Source: Streptomyces cylindrosporus
GTDB taxonomy: Bacteria; Actinomycetota; Actinomycetes; Streptomycetales; Streptomycetaceae
Reading direction: 5' to 3'
Assembly: GCF_022698165.1 (NCBI RefSeq)
Contig: NZ_JALDAY010000010.1
Location: 406,064-470,063 of the forward strand
Length of the DNA stretch: 64,000 bases
Part shown: positions 8,101-14,810 of the stretch, piece after piece
Layout: each line of letters starts with the position of its first letter
Numbering within the stretch: position 1 is the stretch's first letter
Notes under the pieces: generated by a model
Databases searched by the model: none
What the model was told of the DNA's origin: nothing
The model's input: only the letters and a program-made list of their open reading frames with translations
Made by a program: the position numbers and the translations under genes

Positions 8101-9327
8101 CTGGGCCTGCCGGAGCACCTTGAGGTCATCGCGTACCTGTGCGTGGGGTACGTCGACGAATTCCCGGAAGAGCCCGAGCTGATGCAGGCCGGCTGGTCCA
8201 AGCGCCGCCCGCTGTCATGGGTGGTCCACGAGGAGACGTACGGCCGTCGCGCGCTGCCCGGCGAGGACCCGCACGACCTGCTCGCCGAGACCGTCGCCCA
8301 GATCCGCCCGCTGGATGCCAAGGCGCTCGGCGAGGCCTGGGAGCGGCAGAAGCGGATGACCAAGCCGGCCGGCGCGCTCGGCATGCTGGAGATCATCTCC
8401 GCCCAGCTGTCCGGGCTCTCGCGCCAGTGCCCGCCGCCGATCCCGGAGCCCGCGGCCGTCGCGATCTTCGCCGGGGACCACGGGGTGCACGCCCAGGGGG
8501 TCACCCCGTGGCCGCAGGAGGTGACCGCCCAGATGGTCGCCAACTTCCTCGGCGGCGGCGCGGTCTGCAACGCCTTCGCCGGGCAGGTCGGCGCCGAGGT
8601 GTGCGTCGTGGACGTCGGCGTGGCCGCCGAGCTGCCGGCCACCCCGGGGCTGCTGCCCCGCAAGGTCCGTGCCGGTACGTCCGACATGACCACCGGGCCC
8701 GCGATGACCCGCGAGGAGGCCAAGCAGGCCATCGAGGTCGGCATCGAGACCGCCCGTGACCTGGTCGCGGCCGGCAACAAGGCGCTGCTGACCGGTGAGA
8801 TGGGCATCGCCAACACCACCGCTTCGGCCGCCCTGATCTCCGTCTTCACGGACACTGACCCCGCCGAGGTCACCGGCCGCGGCACCGGCATCAACGACGA
8901 GACGCTCGCCCGCAAGACCGAGGTCGTCCGCCGTGCCATCGAGCTGCACCAGCCGGACCCGGCCGACCCCATCGGCGTACTCGCCGCGATCGGCGGCTTC
9001 GAGCACGCGGCGATCGTGGGCCTGCTGCTGGGCGGCGCCTCGCTGCGTACGCCGGTGATCCTGGACGGCGTCAGCGCCGGTGCCGCCGCGCTGGTGGCCC
9101 GGGCGATCGCCCCCGAGGTCCTCGCGGCCTGCATCGCGGGCCACCGCAGCGCCGAGCCCGGCCATGTGGCCGCGCTGAACAAGCTCGGCCTGCGCCCCCT
9201 GGTCGACCTCGACCTCAGGCTCGGCGAGGGCACGGGCGCGCTGCTCGCCCTGCCGCTGGTGCAGAGTACGGCCCGTGCCATGCACGAGGTCGCGACCTTC
9301 GACTCGGCGGGCGTCACCGAGAAGTGA
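5161..9327 (+). CDS. cobT: BluB-CobT fusion: DMB synthase plus nicotinate-nucleotide-DMB phosphoribosyltransferase, with long low-complexity N-terminus
   Basis: The 1388-aa protein combines two consecutive steps of cobalamin lower-ligand assembly. Residues about 815-1035 are BluB-like flavin destructase (RRDIRNGF near 833, APSVGHSQPWDF, GLGVGWVSFF, YLCVGYVDEFP), which makes 5,6-dimethylbenzimidazole from FMNH2. Residues about 1045-1388 are CobT (FAGDHGVHAQGV, RLGEGTGALL with the presumed catalytic Glu at 1356), which makes alpha-ribazole phosphate. The first about 810 residues are Pro/Ala/Glu-rich, carry a 12-unit 15-residue repeat and look disordered. CobT alone is about 350 aa. ATG follows GAGGGG. 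The frame stays open with codon bias throughout, but translation could also begin nearer BluB. Confidence 0.9.
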   Translation: MTDTGQVPGEGLPESAGMVEQPGVTAHGAYTYLSETTAEDEDLLLLPGAQSPWGNEVAPPAPEPVVEAVHEPGPHETAGRDSGSVDLGGVRLPNPAPAPAPVTPRRPLHLGPPIPDASASPVRSLADRGPAGAPVRHAGPPTVGPEYLDTSALHDAAPLPATPWTSPSVAPEAPAAETVVPPQDQHAEPVGAAQAVMTRITAEAGVPARAAEPGADGQVDFAHAGHVGDLAHGGHAGQGGEGAYGGQAAEAAGSAEYGSESGQAPQEAVAVQAAEAVVSADGEVLEGVEPGSGPGSGLGPDAVVADSARLPDAADVAPADAAVAAPAAEANVFPPAPDAPQPLAAGAAGVEVDAPAIPGEAPAVPDAPHLSADPTPAAPQPLAAGHAPDTAVTPTADQQGLAPESGPAAAGDQPELAPQSVGTPAVDESGLAPEPAVAPVGDQPELASQAVVTPARDQPGFAPEPVLAAAGDQPGPAPDAGSAAAGDQPELAPQFVGTPAVDESGLAPEPAVAPAGGQPVLASEAAVTPTPDQPGLAPEAAVTPTPDEPGLAPEAAVTPTPDQPGLAPQVGPHAPASDAPEQPVAVPAEALTEVAPEMPEAALTDAPSGPTAEPVSGIPADALPGLPAEPLPGLSAEPLPGLSAEPLGETPTAAPGETSTAPGDAPAETLTEAPAEILAEAGTDPTTRIPAAAEAGAAPAAPAPAVAEADIDPAAPTPAAAPTPSHPEPPTPVGQFVPVEGTVPTTPHLAPTPPHPLTLPPEEEPAAEGVVTVPAPRDADTELVQHAEDLDTRAADQEESTAAVEEVRQSTGPAAPAYDEAEREAVMKVMRERRDIRNGFRGDPIPHEVLLRVLEAAHTAPSVGHSQPWDFVVIRSADTRRSMHELAMRQRDAYAKSLPKGRAKQFKELKIEAILDTPVNIVVTADPTRGGRHTLGRHTQPQMAPYSAALAVENLWLAARAEGLGVGWVSFFDEREMVRALGLPEHLEVIAYLCVGYVDEFPEEPELMQAGWSKRRPLSWVVHEETYGRRALPGEDPHDLLAETVAQIRPLDAKALGEAWERQKRMTKPAGALGMLEIISAQLSGLSRQCPPPIPEPAAVAIFAGDHGVHAQGVTPWPQEVTAQMVANFLGGGAVCNAFAGQVGAEVCVVDVGVAAELPATPGLLPRKVRAGTSDMTTGPAMTREEAKQAIEVGIETARDLVAAGNKALLTGEMGIANTTASAALISVFTDTDPAEVTGRGTGINDETLARKTEVVRRAIELHQPDPADPIGVLAAIGGFEHAAIVGLLLGGASLRTPVILDGVSAGAAALVARAIAPEVLAACIAGHRSAEPGHVAALNKLGLRPLVDLDLRLGEGTGALLALPLVQSTARAMHEVATFDSAGVTEK
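6349..6888 (+). repeat. Twelve tandem 45-bp (15-aa) units inside the BluB-CobT gene
   Basis: Twelve in-frame 15-residue units run without interruption, the last being DQPGLAPQVGPHAPA. The core is DQPxLAPE-AVTP. Units 2-3 and 7-8 are near-identical (DQPELAPQ-VGTPAV then DESGLAPEPAVAP-G), showing a 225-bp segmental duplication. Units 9-11 share AAVTPTP endings, showing recent 45-bp expansion. A shorter repeat (PGLSAEPL type) follows near 7028-7110. Confidence 0.93.
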
Positions 9328-9332
9328 CCGCG

Positions 9333-9376
9333 GGCCGGGGTGGGGTACGCGCTCCTGCGTGCACCCCACCCCGGCC
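9333..9376 (+). terminator. Hairpin terminator after BluB-CobT
   Basis: A 13-bp GC-rich stem (GGCCGGGGTGGGG with CCCCACCCCGGCC) begins 5 nt after the stop codon. It is followed by a tandem 10-mer, CCATCCTCAG x2 at 9388-9407. Confidence 0.75.
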
Positions 9377-9423
9377 GTACTCTGAAGCCATCCTCAGCCA
9401 TCCTCAGAACCCGAAGCCACCCG

Positions 9424-9429
9424 TAAAAT
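9424..9429 (+). promoter_or_regulatory. Candidate -10 box for cobA/cysG-like gene
   Basis: TAAAAT is unusually AT-rich here and lies about 66 nt before the start codon. No good -35 is visible. It follows the terminator of the previous gene, which fits a separate transcript. Confidence 0.4.
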
Positions 9430-9495
9430 CCGCACGTCAGGGCTGCTCCAGCGCCGTAGCGCCCATCGCATTGCCAGGACGAGGAGCCGCACCTC

Positions 9496-10728
9496 ATGGC
9501 CGAACACCCCGCCTACCCCGTAGGACTCCGCCTCACCGGCCGCCGGGTCGTCATCCTCGGCGGCGGCCAGGTCGCCCAGCGCCGCCTCCCCGCGCTGATC
9601 GCGGCCGGCGCGGACATCCTTCTGGTGTCTCCCGAGGTGACCCCCTCCGTCGAGGCGATGGCGGACGCGGGGGAGATCGGCTGGGAGCGGCGCCGGTACG
9701 CCGACGGTGACCTGGCGGACGCCTGGTACGCGCTGATCGCCACCAGCGACGCCGAGGCCAACGCCGCCGCGTCCGCCGAGGCCGAGCGCCACCGCGTGTG
9801 GTGCGTGCGCTCCGACGACGCCGACGCGGCCACCGCCTGGACCCCGGCCACCGGGCACAGCGAGGGCGTCACGGTCGCCGTCCTCACCACCGACGCGCGC
9901 GGCCGCGACCCGCGGCACACCGCCGCCATCCGGGACGCGGTCGTCGAGGGCCTGCGCGACGGCACGCTCGTCGCCCCGCACCACCGCACCCGCACGCCCG
10001 GCGTCGCCTTGGTCGGCGGCGGCCCCGGCGACCCGGACCTGATCACCGTCCGCGGCCGCCGTCTGCTCGCCGAGGCCGACGTGGTCATCACCGACCACCT
10101 GGGCCCGCGCGACCTGCTCGCCGAACTCCCCGCCGGCGTCGAGGTGATCGACGCGGCCAAGCTGCCGTACGGGCGCTTCATGGCCCAGGAGGCCATCAAC
10201 AACGCCCTGATCGAACACGCCAAGCAGGGCAAGTCCGTCGTACGGCTGAAGGGGGGCGACCCCTTCGTCTACGGCCGCGGGATGGAGGAGGTCAACGCGC
10301 TCGCCGAGGCCGGCATCCCGTGCACCGTCGTGCCCGGCATCTCCAGCTCGATCTCGGTGCCGGGCGCGGCCGGGATCCCCGTCACGCACCGGGGCGTCGC
10401 GCACGAGTTCACCGTGGTCAGCGGGCATGTCGCCCCCGACGACGAACGCTCCCTGGTCGACTGGCCCTCGCTCGCCAAGCTGACCGGCACGCTGGTCATC
10501 CTCATGGGCGTCGGCACGATCGGGAAGGTCGCCGAGACCCTCGTCGCGCACGGTAAGTCCCCCGACACCCCGGTCGCCGTGATCCAGGAGGGCACCACGG
10601 CCGCCCAGCGCCGGGTCGACGCGACCCTCGCCACGGTCGCCGAGACGGTCGTCGCCGAGGAGGTCAAGGCCCCGTCGGTCATCGTCATCGGCGAGGTCGT
10701 GACGGTCGGACCGAGCGCGTCCGCGTAA
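9496..10728 (+). CDS. cobA: Fused precorrin-2 dehydrogenase / uroporphyrinogen-III C-methyltransferase
   Basis: The 410-aa protein starts the corrin/siroheme branch. Its C-terminal domain (from about residue 168, VALVGGGPGDPDLITVRG) methylates uroporphyrinogen III at C2 and C7 using SAM. Its N-terminal domain (about 1-160, Rossmann motif VVILGGGQVAQRRL) resembles the NAD-dependent precorrin-2 dehydrogenase part of CysG. Other SUMT motifs seen are RLKGGDPFVYGRG and VVPGISSSI. The product may feed cobalamin (with cobL and cobT here) or siroheme for sulfite/nitrite reduction. It is shorter than E. coli CysG (457 aa), so the ferrochelatase function is uncertain. Confidence 0.92.
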   Translation: MAEHPAYPVGLRLTGRRVVILGGGQVAQRRLPALIAAGADILLVSPEVTPSVEAMADAGEIGWERRRYADGDLADAWYALIATSDAEANAAASAEAERHRVWCVRSDDADAATAWTPATGHSEGVTVAVLTTDARGRDPRHTAAIRDAVVEGLRDGTLVAPHHRTRTPGVALVGGGPGDPDLITVRGRRLLAEADVVITDHLGPRDLLAELPAGVEVIDAAKLPYGRFMAQEAINNALIEHAKQGKSVVRLKGGDPFVYGRGMEEVNALAEAGIPCTVVPGISSSISVPGAAGIPVTHRGVAHEFTVVSGHVAPDDERSLVDWPSLAKLTGTLVILMGVGTIGKVAETLVAHGKSPDTPVAVIQEGTTAAQRRVDATLATVAETVVAEEVKAPSVIVIGEVVTVGPSASA

Positions 10729-10757
10729 CCGCGGGTAACCCAACCCGTTCCGAGCCG

Positions 10758-10786
10758 TTGGCACCACACCCAGGACAAGGCAGTAT
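10758..10786 (+). promoter_or_regulatory. Sigma-70-type promoter giving a leaderless mRNA
   Basis: TTGGCA (10758-10763), a 17-nt spacer and CAGTAT (10781-10786). The GTG of the next gene begins 7 nt after the -10 box, exactly where transcription should start. Confidence 0.6.
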
Positions 10787-10792
10787 CACCCT

Positions 10793-11611
10793 GTGGCCGA
10801 TCTCATCACCGTCGAGGATCCCGACGACCCCCGCCTGCGCGACTACACGGGCCTGACCGACGTCGAACTGCGCCGCAAGCGAGAGCCGGCCGAGGGCCTG
10901 TTCATCGCCGAGGGCGAGAAGGTCATCAGACGGGCCAAGGACGCCGGTTACGAGATGCGCTCGATGCTGCTGTCCGCCAAGTGGGTCGACGTCATGCGCG
11001 ATGTGATCGACGAGCTCCCGGCCCCGGTGTACGCGGTCAGCCCGGAGCTCGCCGAGCAGGTCACCGGCTACCACGTGCACCGCGGCGCGCTCGCCTCCAT
11101 GCAGCGCAAGCCCCTGCCCACGGCCGCCGAACTTCTCCAGACCGCCCGCCGGGTCGTCGTCATGGAGTCGGTCAACGACCACACCAACATCGGCGCGATC
11201 TTCCGCTCGGCGGCGGCGCTCGGCATGGACGCGGTCCTGCTGTCGCCCGACTGCGCCGACCCGCTGTACCGCCGTAGCGTCAAGGTCTCGATGGGCGCGG
11301 TCTTCTCCGTCCCGTACGCCCGGCTCGACACCTGGCCCAAGGGCCTGGAGTCGGTCCGCGAGGCGGGTTTCACGCTGCTCGCGCTCACCCCCGACGAGAA
11401 GGCGAGATCCCTCGACGAGGCCGCCCCGCACAAGATGGACCGCGTGGCGCTGATGCTCGGCGCCGAGGGCGACGGCCTGTCCACGCAGGCGCTGGTGGCC
11501 GCCGACGAGTGGGTACGCATCCCGATGTCCCACGGCGTCGACTCCCTCAACGTCGGCGCGGCGGCTGCGGTCGCCTTCTACGCGGTGGCCACGGGCCGCC
11601 CACAGGGCTGA
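10793..11611 (+). CDS. TrmH/SpoU-family RNA methyltransferase
   Basis: The 272-aa SPOUT-class enzyme probably 2'-O-methylates rRNA or tRNA with SAM. The N-terminal substrate-binding region (about 1-105) precedes the knotted catalytic domain with motif 1 NDHTNIGAIFRSA, motif 2 LMLGAEGDGLS and motif 3 RIPMSHGVDSLNVGAA. The GTG start has no Shine-Dalgarno sequence but lies at the predicted +1 of its promoter. The target nucleotide cannot be read from sequence. A NUDIX gene follows 4 nt later, probably co-transcribed. Confidence 0.88.
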   Translation: MADLITVEDPDDPRLRDYTGLTDVELRRKREPAEGLFIAEGEKVIRRAKDAGYEMRSMLLSAKWVDVMRDVIDELPAPVYAVSPELAEQVTGYHVHRGALASMQRKPLPTAAELLQTARRVVVMESVNDHTNIGAIFRSAAALGMDAVLLSPDCADPLYRRSVKVSMGAVFSVPYARLDTWPKGLESVREAGFTLLALTPDEKARSLDEAAPHKMDRVALMLGAEGDGLSTQALVAADEWVRIPMSHGVDSLNVGAAAAVAFYAVATGRPQG

Positions 11612-11615
11612 GGCC

Positions 11616-12008
11616 TTGGCCCAGCGCGAGGCGATCGTCGCGGTACTGCGCCGGGGCGGCCGGGTCCTGGCCATCCGCCGCGGCCCGTCCGTCTCCCGCC
11701 CCGGCTACTGGCAACCGCTCAGCGGCAAGCTGGAACCGGGGGAGACCCAACAGGAGGCCCTGGTCAGAGAGGTCCAGGAGGAGGTCGGTCTCTCCGTCTC
11801 CCCGGGCGCCAAGGTCTGGGAATCGGAAACGGACGACGGCCGCTTCCGCCTCCACTGGTGGACAGCGGACGCGCACCAGGGAGAGATCGTCCCCGACCCG
11901 GTAGAGGTGGCGGAGACCCGCTGGGTGACCCCGGAGGAGTTCCTCGCCTTGACCCCACTCTTCGAGGGCGACCGAGAGTTCTTCGAGGACATCCTGCCGA
12001 CCCTGTGA
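11616..12008 (+). CDS. NUDIX hydrolase
   Basis: The 130-aa protein has a complete Nudix box from residue 36 (GKLEPGE followed by REVQEEVGL), so it should hydrolyse a nucleoside-diphosphate-linked substrate with Mg2+. The chosen TTG start lies 4 nt past the stop of the RNA methyltransferase and begins AQREAIVAVLRR, the normal first strand; no better start is available. Convergent to the kinase gene, with stop codons only 4 nt apart and no hairpin between them. Confidence 0.85.
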   Translation: MAQREAIVAVLRRGGRVLAIRRGPSVSRPGYWQPLSGKLEPGETQQEALVREVQEEVGLSVSPGAKVWESETDDGRFRLHWWTADAHQGEIVPDPVEVAETRWVTPEEFLALTPLFEGDREFFEDILPTL

Positions 12009-12012
12009 CGCC

Positions 12013-13464
12013 CTACTGACCTGCGGCCGGCTTCCCTTCCGGTACCTGCGCCGCGGGACTCGGCCGTACGTGCTGCTGCTCATTCCGTACGACGCCCCGG
12101 TCGCCGCCGAGTCCACGCGACGGCCCCTGGCAGCCCTGGGCCGCGGCGATGCCGAGCGCCACCAGCAGCGTCACGACCACGAACACGAACAGGCGTTGCC
12201 GCAGGAGCCGTGGGTTGGCGGGGCGTCGGCCGGTGCCCGTGGCCCGGGGCGCCGGACGACCGGTGCCGCTGCGAGGTCCGGGCCGGCTGCCGCCGTTGGG
12301 GCGGGTGCCGTTCCGGGAGGTGGGCGTGGGCCGCGTCCCGGGACGTGAGGTCGGCGCCCCGGCACCCCGCGGCGCCGACGACCCCGTACCACCGCGGGAC
12401 ACGGGGCCTCCGGCCGCCGTACCACCGCGCGACGCACTCCCCGTGCCGCCGCCCCGCGAAGGAACCCCGCCACCGCGCACCGGAGCGGGCCCGCGGGACG
12501 ACGACGGGGACGCCCCGCGCGGCGGCGGGGTCCCCTGCGGCCGACGCTGCTGCTCCGGGTAGGTGTCGGCGAGCCGCCCGGTGGGCCGGTCCGCCTCGTT
12601 CACCCGCGGCCCGGGCGGACGCATGTCGGCCGGCCCGTTCGCCTCGCGCGCGGCGATCTCCTTGAGCCGGAGCGACAGTTGGAGCGTGCTGGGCCGCTCG
12701 CCGGGGTCCTTCGCCAGACAGGCGCGGACGAGCGGAGCGAGCGCGTCCGGTACGCCGTGCAGCTGAGGCTCCTCGTGCACGACCCGGTACAGCATCACCT
12801 CGGAACTGCCGTGCCCGAAGGGCGAGTCGGCCATGGAGGCGTACGCCAGGGTCGCGCCGAGCGAGAACACGTCCGTGGCCGGCGTGACGGCGGCGCCGCG
12901 CACCTGCTCCGGCGCGAGGAAGCCGGGGGAGCCGACGGCCGTACCGACGTGCGTGAGGGTTGAGGCCCCAGTGGCCCAGGCGATGCCGAAGTCGATGATC
13001 CGCGGCCCCTTGGGGGACAGCAGGATGTTGGACGGCTTGAGATCCCGGTGCACGACCCCGGCCTCGTGCACGGCGACGAGCCCCTCGGACAGCGCGGCCC
13101 CCACGGCCGCGACGTCGGCCGCGCTCAGCGGCCCCTCGTCGGCGACCTTGTCGTGCAGGGAGGGCCCGGGCACGTACTGCGTGGCGAACCACGGACGGTC
13201 CGCGTCGAGATCCGCCGCGACCAGCCGGGCCGTGCACCCGCCCCTGATCCGCCGCGCGGCCGACACCTCGCGCGCGAACCGCGACCGGAACTCCTGATCC
13301 TCCGCCAGGTCGGGCCGGATGACCTTCAGCGCGACCCGCTGCCCCTTCTTGTCGGAGCCCAGGTAGACAACGCCCATCCCGCCCGCGCCGAGCCGTCTGT
13401 GAAGCCTGAACGAGCCGACGACGCGCGGGTCCTCGCGCCTCAGGCGCATCATCGCCATGTTCAT
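12013..13464 (-). CDS. Membrane-anchored Ser/Thr protein kinase (PknB-type)
   Basis: The 483-aa Hanks-type kinase has a complete catalytic domain: Gly loop GAGGMGVVY, Lys in VALKVIRP, HRDLKPSN, DFG in IIDFGIA, and APE in FLAPEQV. After about residue 275 comes a roughly 140-residue Arg/Gly/Ser/Thr/Pro-rich linker, then one transmembrane helix (LFVFVVVTLLVALGIAAA) and a short extracellular tail with no PASTA domain. The start is the ATG before NMAMMRLRR, behind GCGGGG; starts 10 codons upstream or 2 downstream are possible. Ligand and substrates are unknown. Confidence 0.9.
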   Translation of the reverse strand: MNMAMMRLRREDPRVVGSFRLHRRLGAGGMGVVYLGSDKKGQRVALKVIRPDLAEDQEFRSRFAREVSAARRIRGGCTARLVAADLDADRPWFATQYVPGPSLHDKVADEGPLSAADVAAVGAALSEGLVAVHEAGVVHRDLKPSNILLSPKGPRIIDFGIAWATGASTLTHVGTAVGSPGFLAPEQVRGAAVTPATDVFSLGATLAYASMADSPFGHGSSEVMLYRVVHEEPQLHGVPDALAPLVRACLAKDPGERPSTLQLSLRLKEIAAREANGPADMRPPGPRVNEADRPTGRLADTYPEQQRRPQGTPPPRGASPSSSRGPAPVRGGGVPSRGGGTGSASRGGTAAGGPVSRGGTGSSAPRGAGAPTSRPGTRPTPTSRNGTRPNGGSRPGPRSGTGRPAPRATGTGRRPANPRLLRQRLFVFVVVTLLVALGIAAAQGCQGPSRGLGGDRGVVRNEQQHVRPSPAAQVPEGKPAAGQ

Positions 13465-13660
13465 CCCCGCTGCCCGGTCCGTGTGACGTGGCACAGCTTA
13501 CGTTTACCCGGCCGCCCGCGCGCAGAGGCCGCGCCCTCTCGTCCAGATCGATTGTCAGTGCCGGGTGGGAGACTTGAAGGACGGTCAGGGAGCGCGCGAA
13601 CAGGCGCACTTAGCCACCGCCCCGCTCCCAACCACCCGTCACAGAAGGGGGATTGAACAC

Positions 13661-13936
13661 GTGAAGGGTGATCGCGTGGAGATAGTCGTGGACGCGGGCG
13701 ACACGACCCGCACCTATGAGGTGGTGGCGAGCAGGGCGGGCCGCAGGGTGGAGACGGCGGTACGACGAGGTGTAGTGGAAGTGAGCGAAGTCACCCGGAG
13801 CGGCTCCGTGGTCCGTACCGCCCGGTTCATGGCCACACGGGTGCTGGCCCTGGTCGAGCAGCCGGTGCCGCGGGAGGACAGCTCAGAAAAGCCCGGACAC
13901 TCCGGGCGTCCCCTCCGGGAAGACCCTGAGACCTAG
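13661..13936 (+). CDS. Conserved hypothetical protein (91 aa)
   Basis: Small soluble, charged protein (VEIVVDAGDTTRTYEVV, then AVRRGVVEVSEV). The GTG start is preceded by AGAAGGGGG at good spacing. Divergent from the Ser/Thr kinase gene, so the two may share a control region. No recognised domain; the alternating hydrophobic/charged pattern suggests beta strands. Third-position GC content supports coding. Confidence 0.65.
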   Translation: MKGDRVEIVVDAGDTTRTYEVVASRAGRRVETAVRRGVVEVSEVTRSGSVVRTARFMATRVLALVEQPVPREDSSEKPGHSGRPLREDPET

Positions 13937-14053
13937 GTCCACGTCTCCACCCAGGGGAGTACTCCCCACCTGCTGGCTCATCCTCCGGGAGGCCCGGCAA
14001 TCGGTACGAGGGCATGACGTGCGACGAGCGCCGGACGCCTAGATTTGAGGTCA

Positions 14054-14099
14054 AGCGGCGGGTGCAGCACTCGTCCCCCGAGGTCAGACACCCGCCGCT
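14054..14099 (+). promoter_or_regulatory. Inverted repeat in the leader of the 64-aa membrane protein gene
   Basis: A perfect 11-bp repeat (AGCGGCGGGTG with CACCCGCCGCT) spaced by 24 nt lies just upstream of the ribosome binding site (CAGGAGAGGG). A -10-like TAGATT is at 14040-14045, so this would be in the 5' UTR. It may be an operator or an RNA structure. Confidence 0.35.
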
Positions 14100-14132
14100 G
14101 CCAACGACAACTGAACGGTCAGGAGAGGGACC

Positions 14133-14327
14133 ATGGCTCTGACGGCACCGCGGACGCTGATCCGCACAAGCGAGCGCACAGAGCTCCGCCGCCGCACGGG
14201 CCGCCGCCACCCCCTGGTGGCGACGCTCATGGTCCTCCCCCTGGCGGCCCTGCTCTTCTTCGTCTTCGACGGCTGGGAGACAGTGGCCACACAGGCGTCG
14301 TCCGTGGGCGTGATGCTGGGGCGCTGA
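14133..14327 (+). CDS. Small single-pass membrane protein (64 aa)
   Basis: The basic N-terminal half (RTSERTELRRRTGRRH) is followed by one hydrophobic helix (LVATLMVLPLAALLFFVF) and a short tail, giving a predicted N-in orientation. ATG follows a strong AGGAGAGGG. Function unknown; the pattern is common among Streptomyces small membrane proteins. Confidence 0.7.
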   Translation: MALTAPRTLIRTSERTELRRRTGRRHPLVATLMVLPLAALLFFVFDGWETVATQASSVGVMLGR

Positions 14328-14414
14328 GCGGCGACCCCAGGCCCGGAAGAGCGGTCCGGGCGGGGACATCCACCCATGAAACCCCGTGGGGACGGGGGTG
14401 CGGCGGACGGCAAA

Positions 14415-14448
14415 AATGCCGGCGCAGCTGGGGAGCTGCGCCGGCATT
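14415..14448. terminator. Perfect 15-bp hairpin
   Basis: AATGCCGGCGCAGCT and its exact complement flank a GGGG loop, bordered by CAAAA on the left and GCTTTG on the right. It probably terminates the 64-aa membrane protein transcript. Confidence 0.75.
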
Positions 14449-14599
14449 GCTTTGCCCAAAGCCGCCCTCCGCACGCAAGGGGCGGCGCCTTCGCGACGCA
14501 GGCCGGCATTTTCGGCTCGTGAGGCGTTGGAGGCTGGTCCTGGCCATCCGCACCCCCCACCCCGGAGCGGGCGGCACCTCCTCAACACCGGCCGGCATC

Positions 14600-14740
14600 T
14601 CTCAGCCCGTCCGGCGTTTGAGGACGAGGCCCGTTCAGGGCCGACGGGGGTCCAGGGGGCGGAGCCCCCTGGGCGGGGTCGAAGGGGCGGCAGCCCCTGG
14701 GGATGGGACGGGTAGGGGCGGCGGGGGCGAGAAACTCCCG
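14600..14740. repeat. Streptomyces-type dispersed intergenic repeat
   Basis: The block runs from CCGTCCGGCGTTTGAGGAC into nested hairpins: CCAGGGGGC/GCCCCCTGG at 14652-14672 and AGGGGC/GCCCCT at 14682-14697. From memory, this wording recurs in intergenic regions across Streptomyces genomes; that recollection was not checked here. Confidence 0.6.
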
Positions 14741-14810
14741 GGCCCCACAACCCCGCCGCACCTCCCCGCCGTACCCTCACGACCAGACCCCCCCGCCCGC
14801 AGGGAGCCCC

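Larger units (their letters stand above)
14328..14810. other. 483-nt intergenic region with hairpins and dispersed repeats
   Basis: No gene is supported. It holds a perfect 15-bp hairpin, two related head segments beginning GCCGGCAT (about 14502 and 14591), and a GC-rich block with further hairpins. The block has the look of a Streptomyces dispersed intergenic repeat. Confidence 0.7.

Noticed and set aside
5137..8118. 993-aa open frame on the minus strand opposite the BluB-CobT repeats
   Set aside because: It mirrors the GC-rich repeat (Arg/Gly-rich output), lacks a ribosome site and any domain, and overlaps a gene with clear conserved domains.
9394..10767. 457-aa minus-strand frame opposite the SUMT/dehydrogenase gene
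   Set aside because: Low-complexity Gly/Arg/Asp translation and no ribosome site; the plus strand has full conserved domains.
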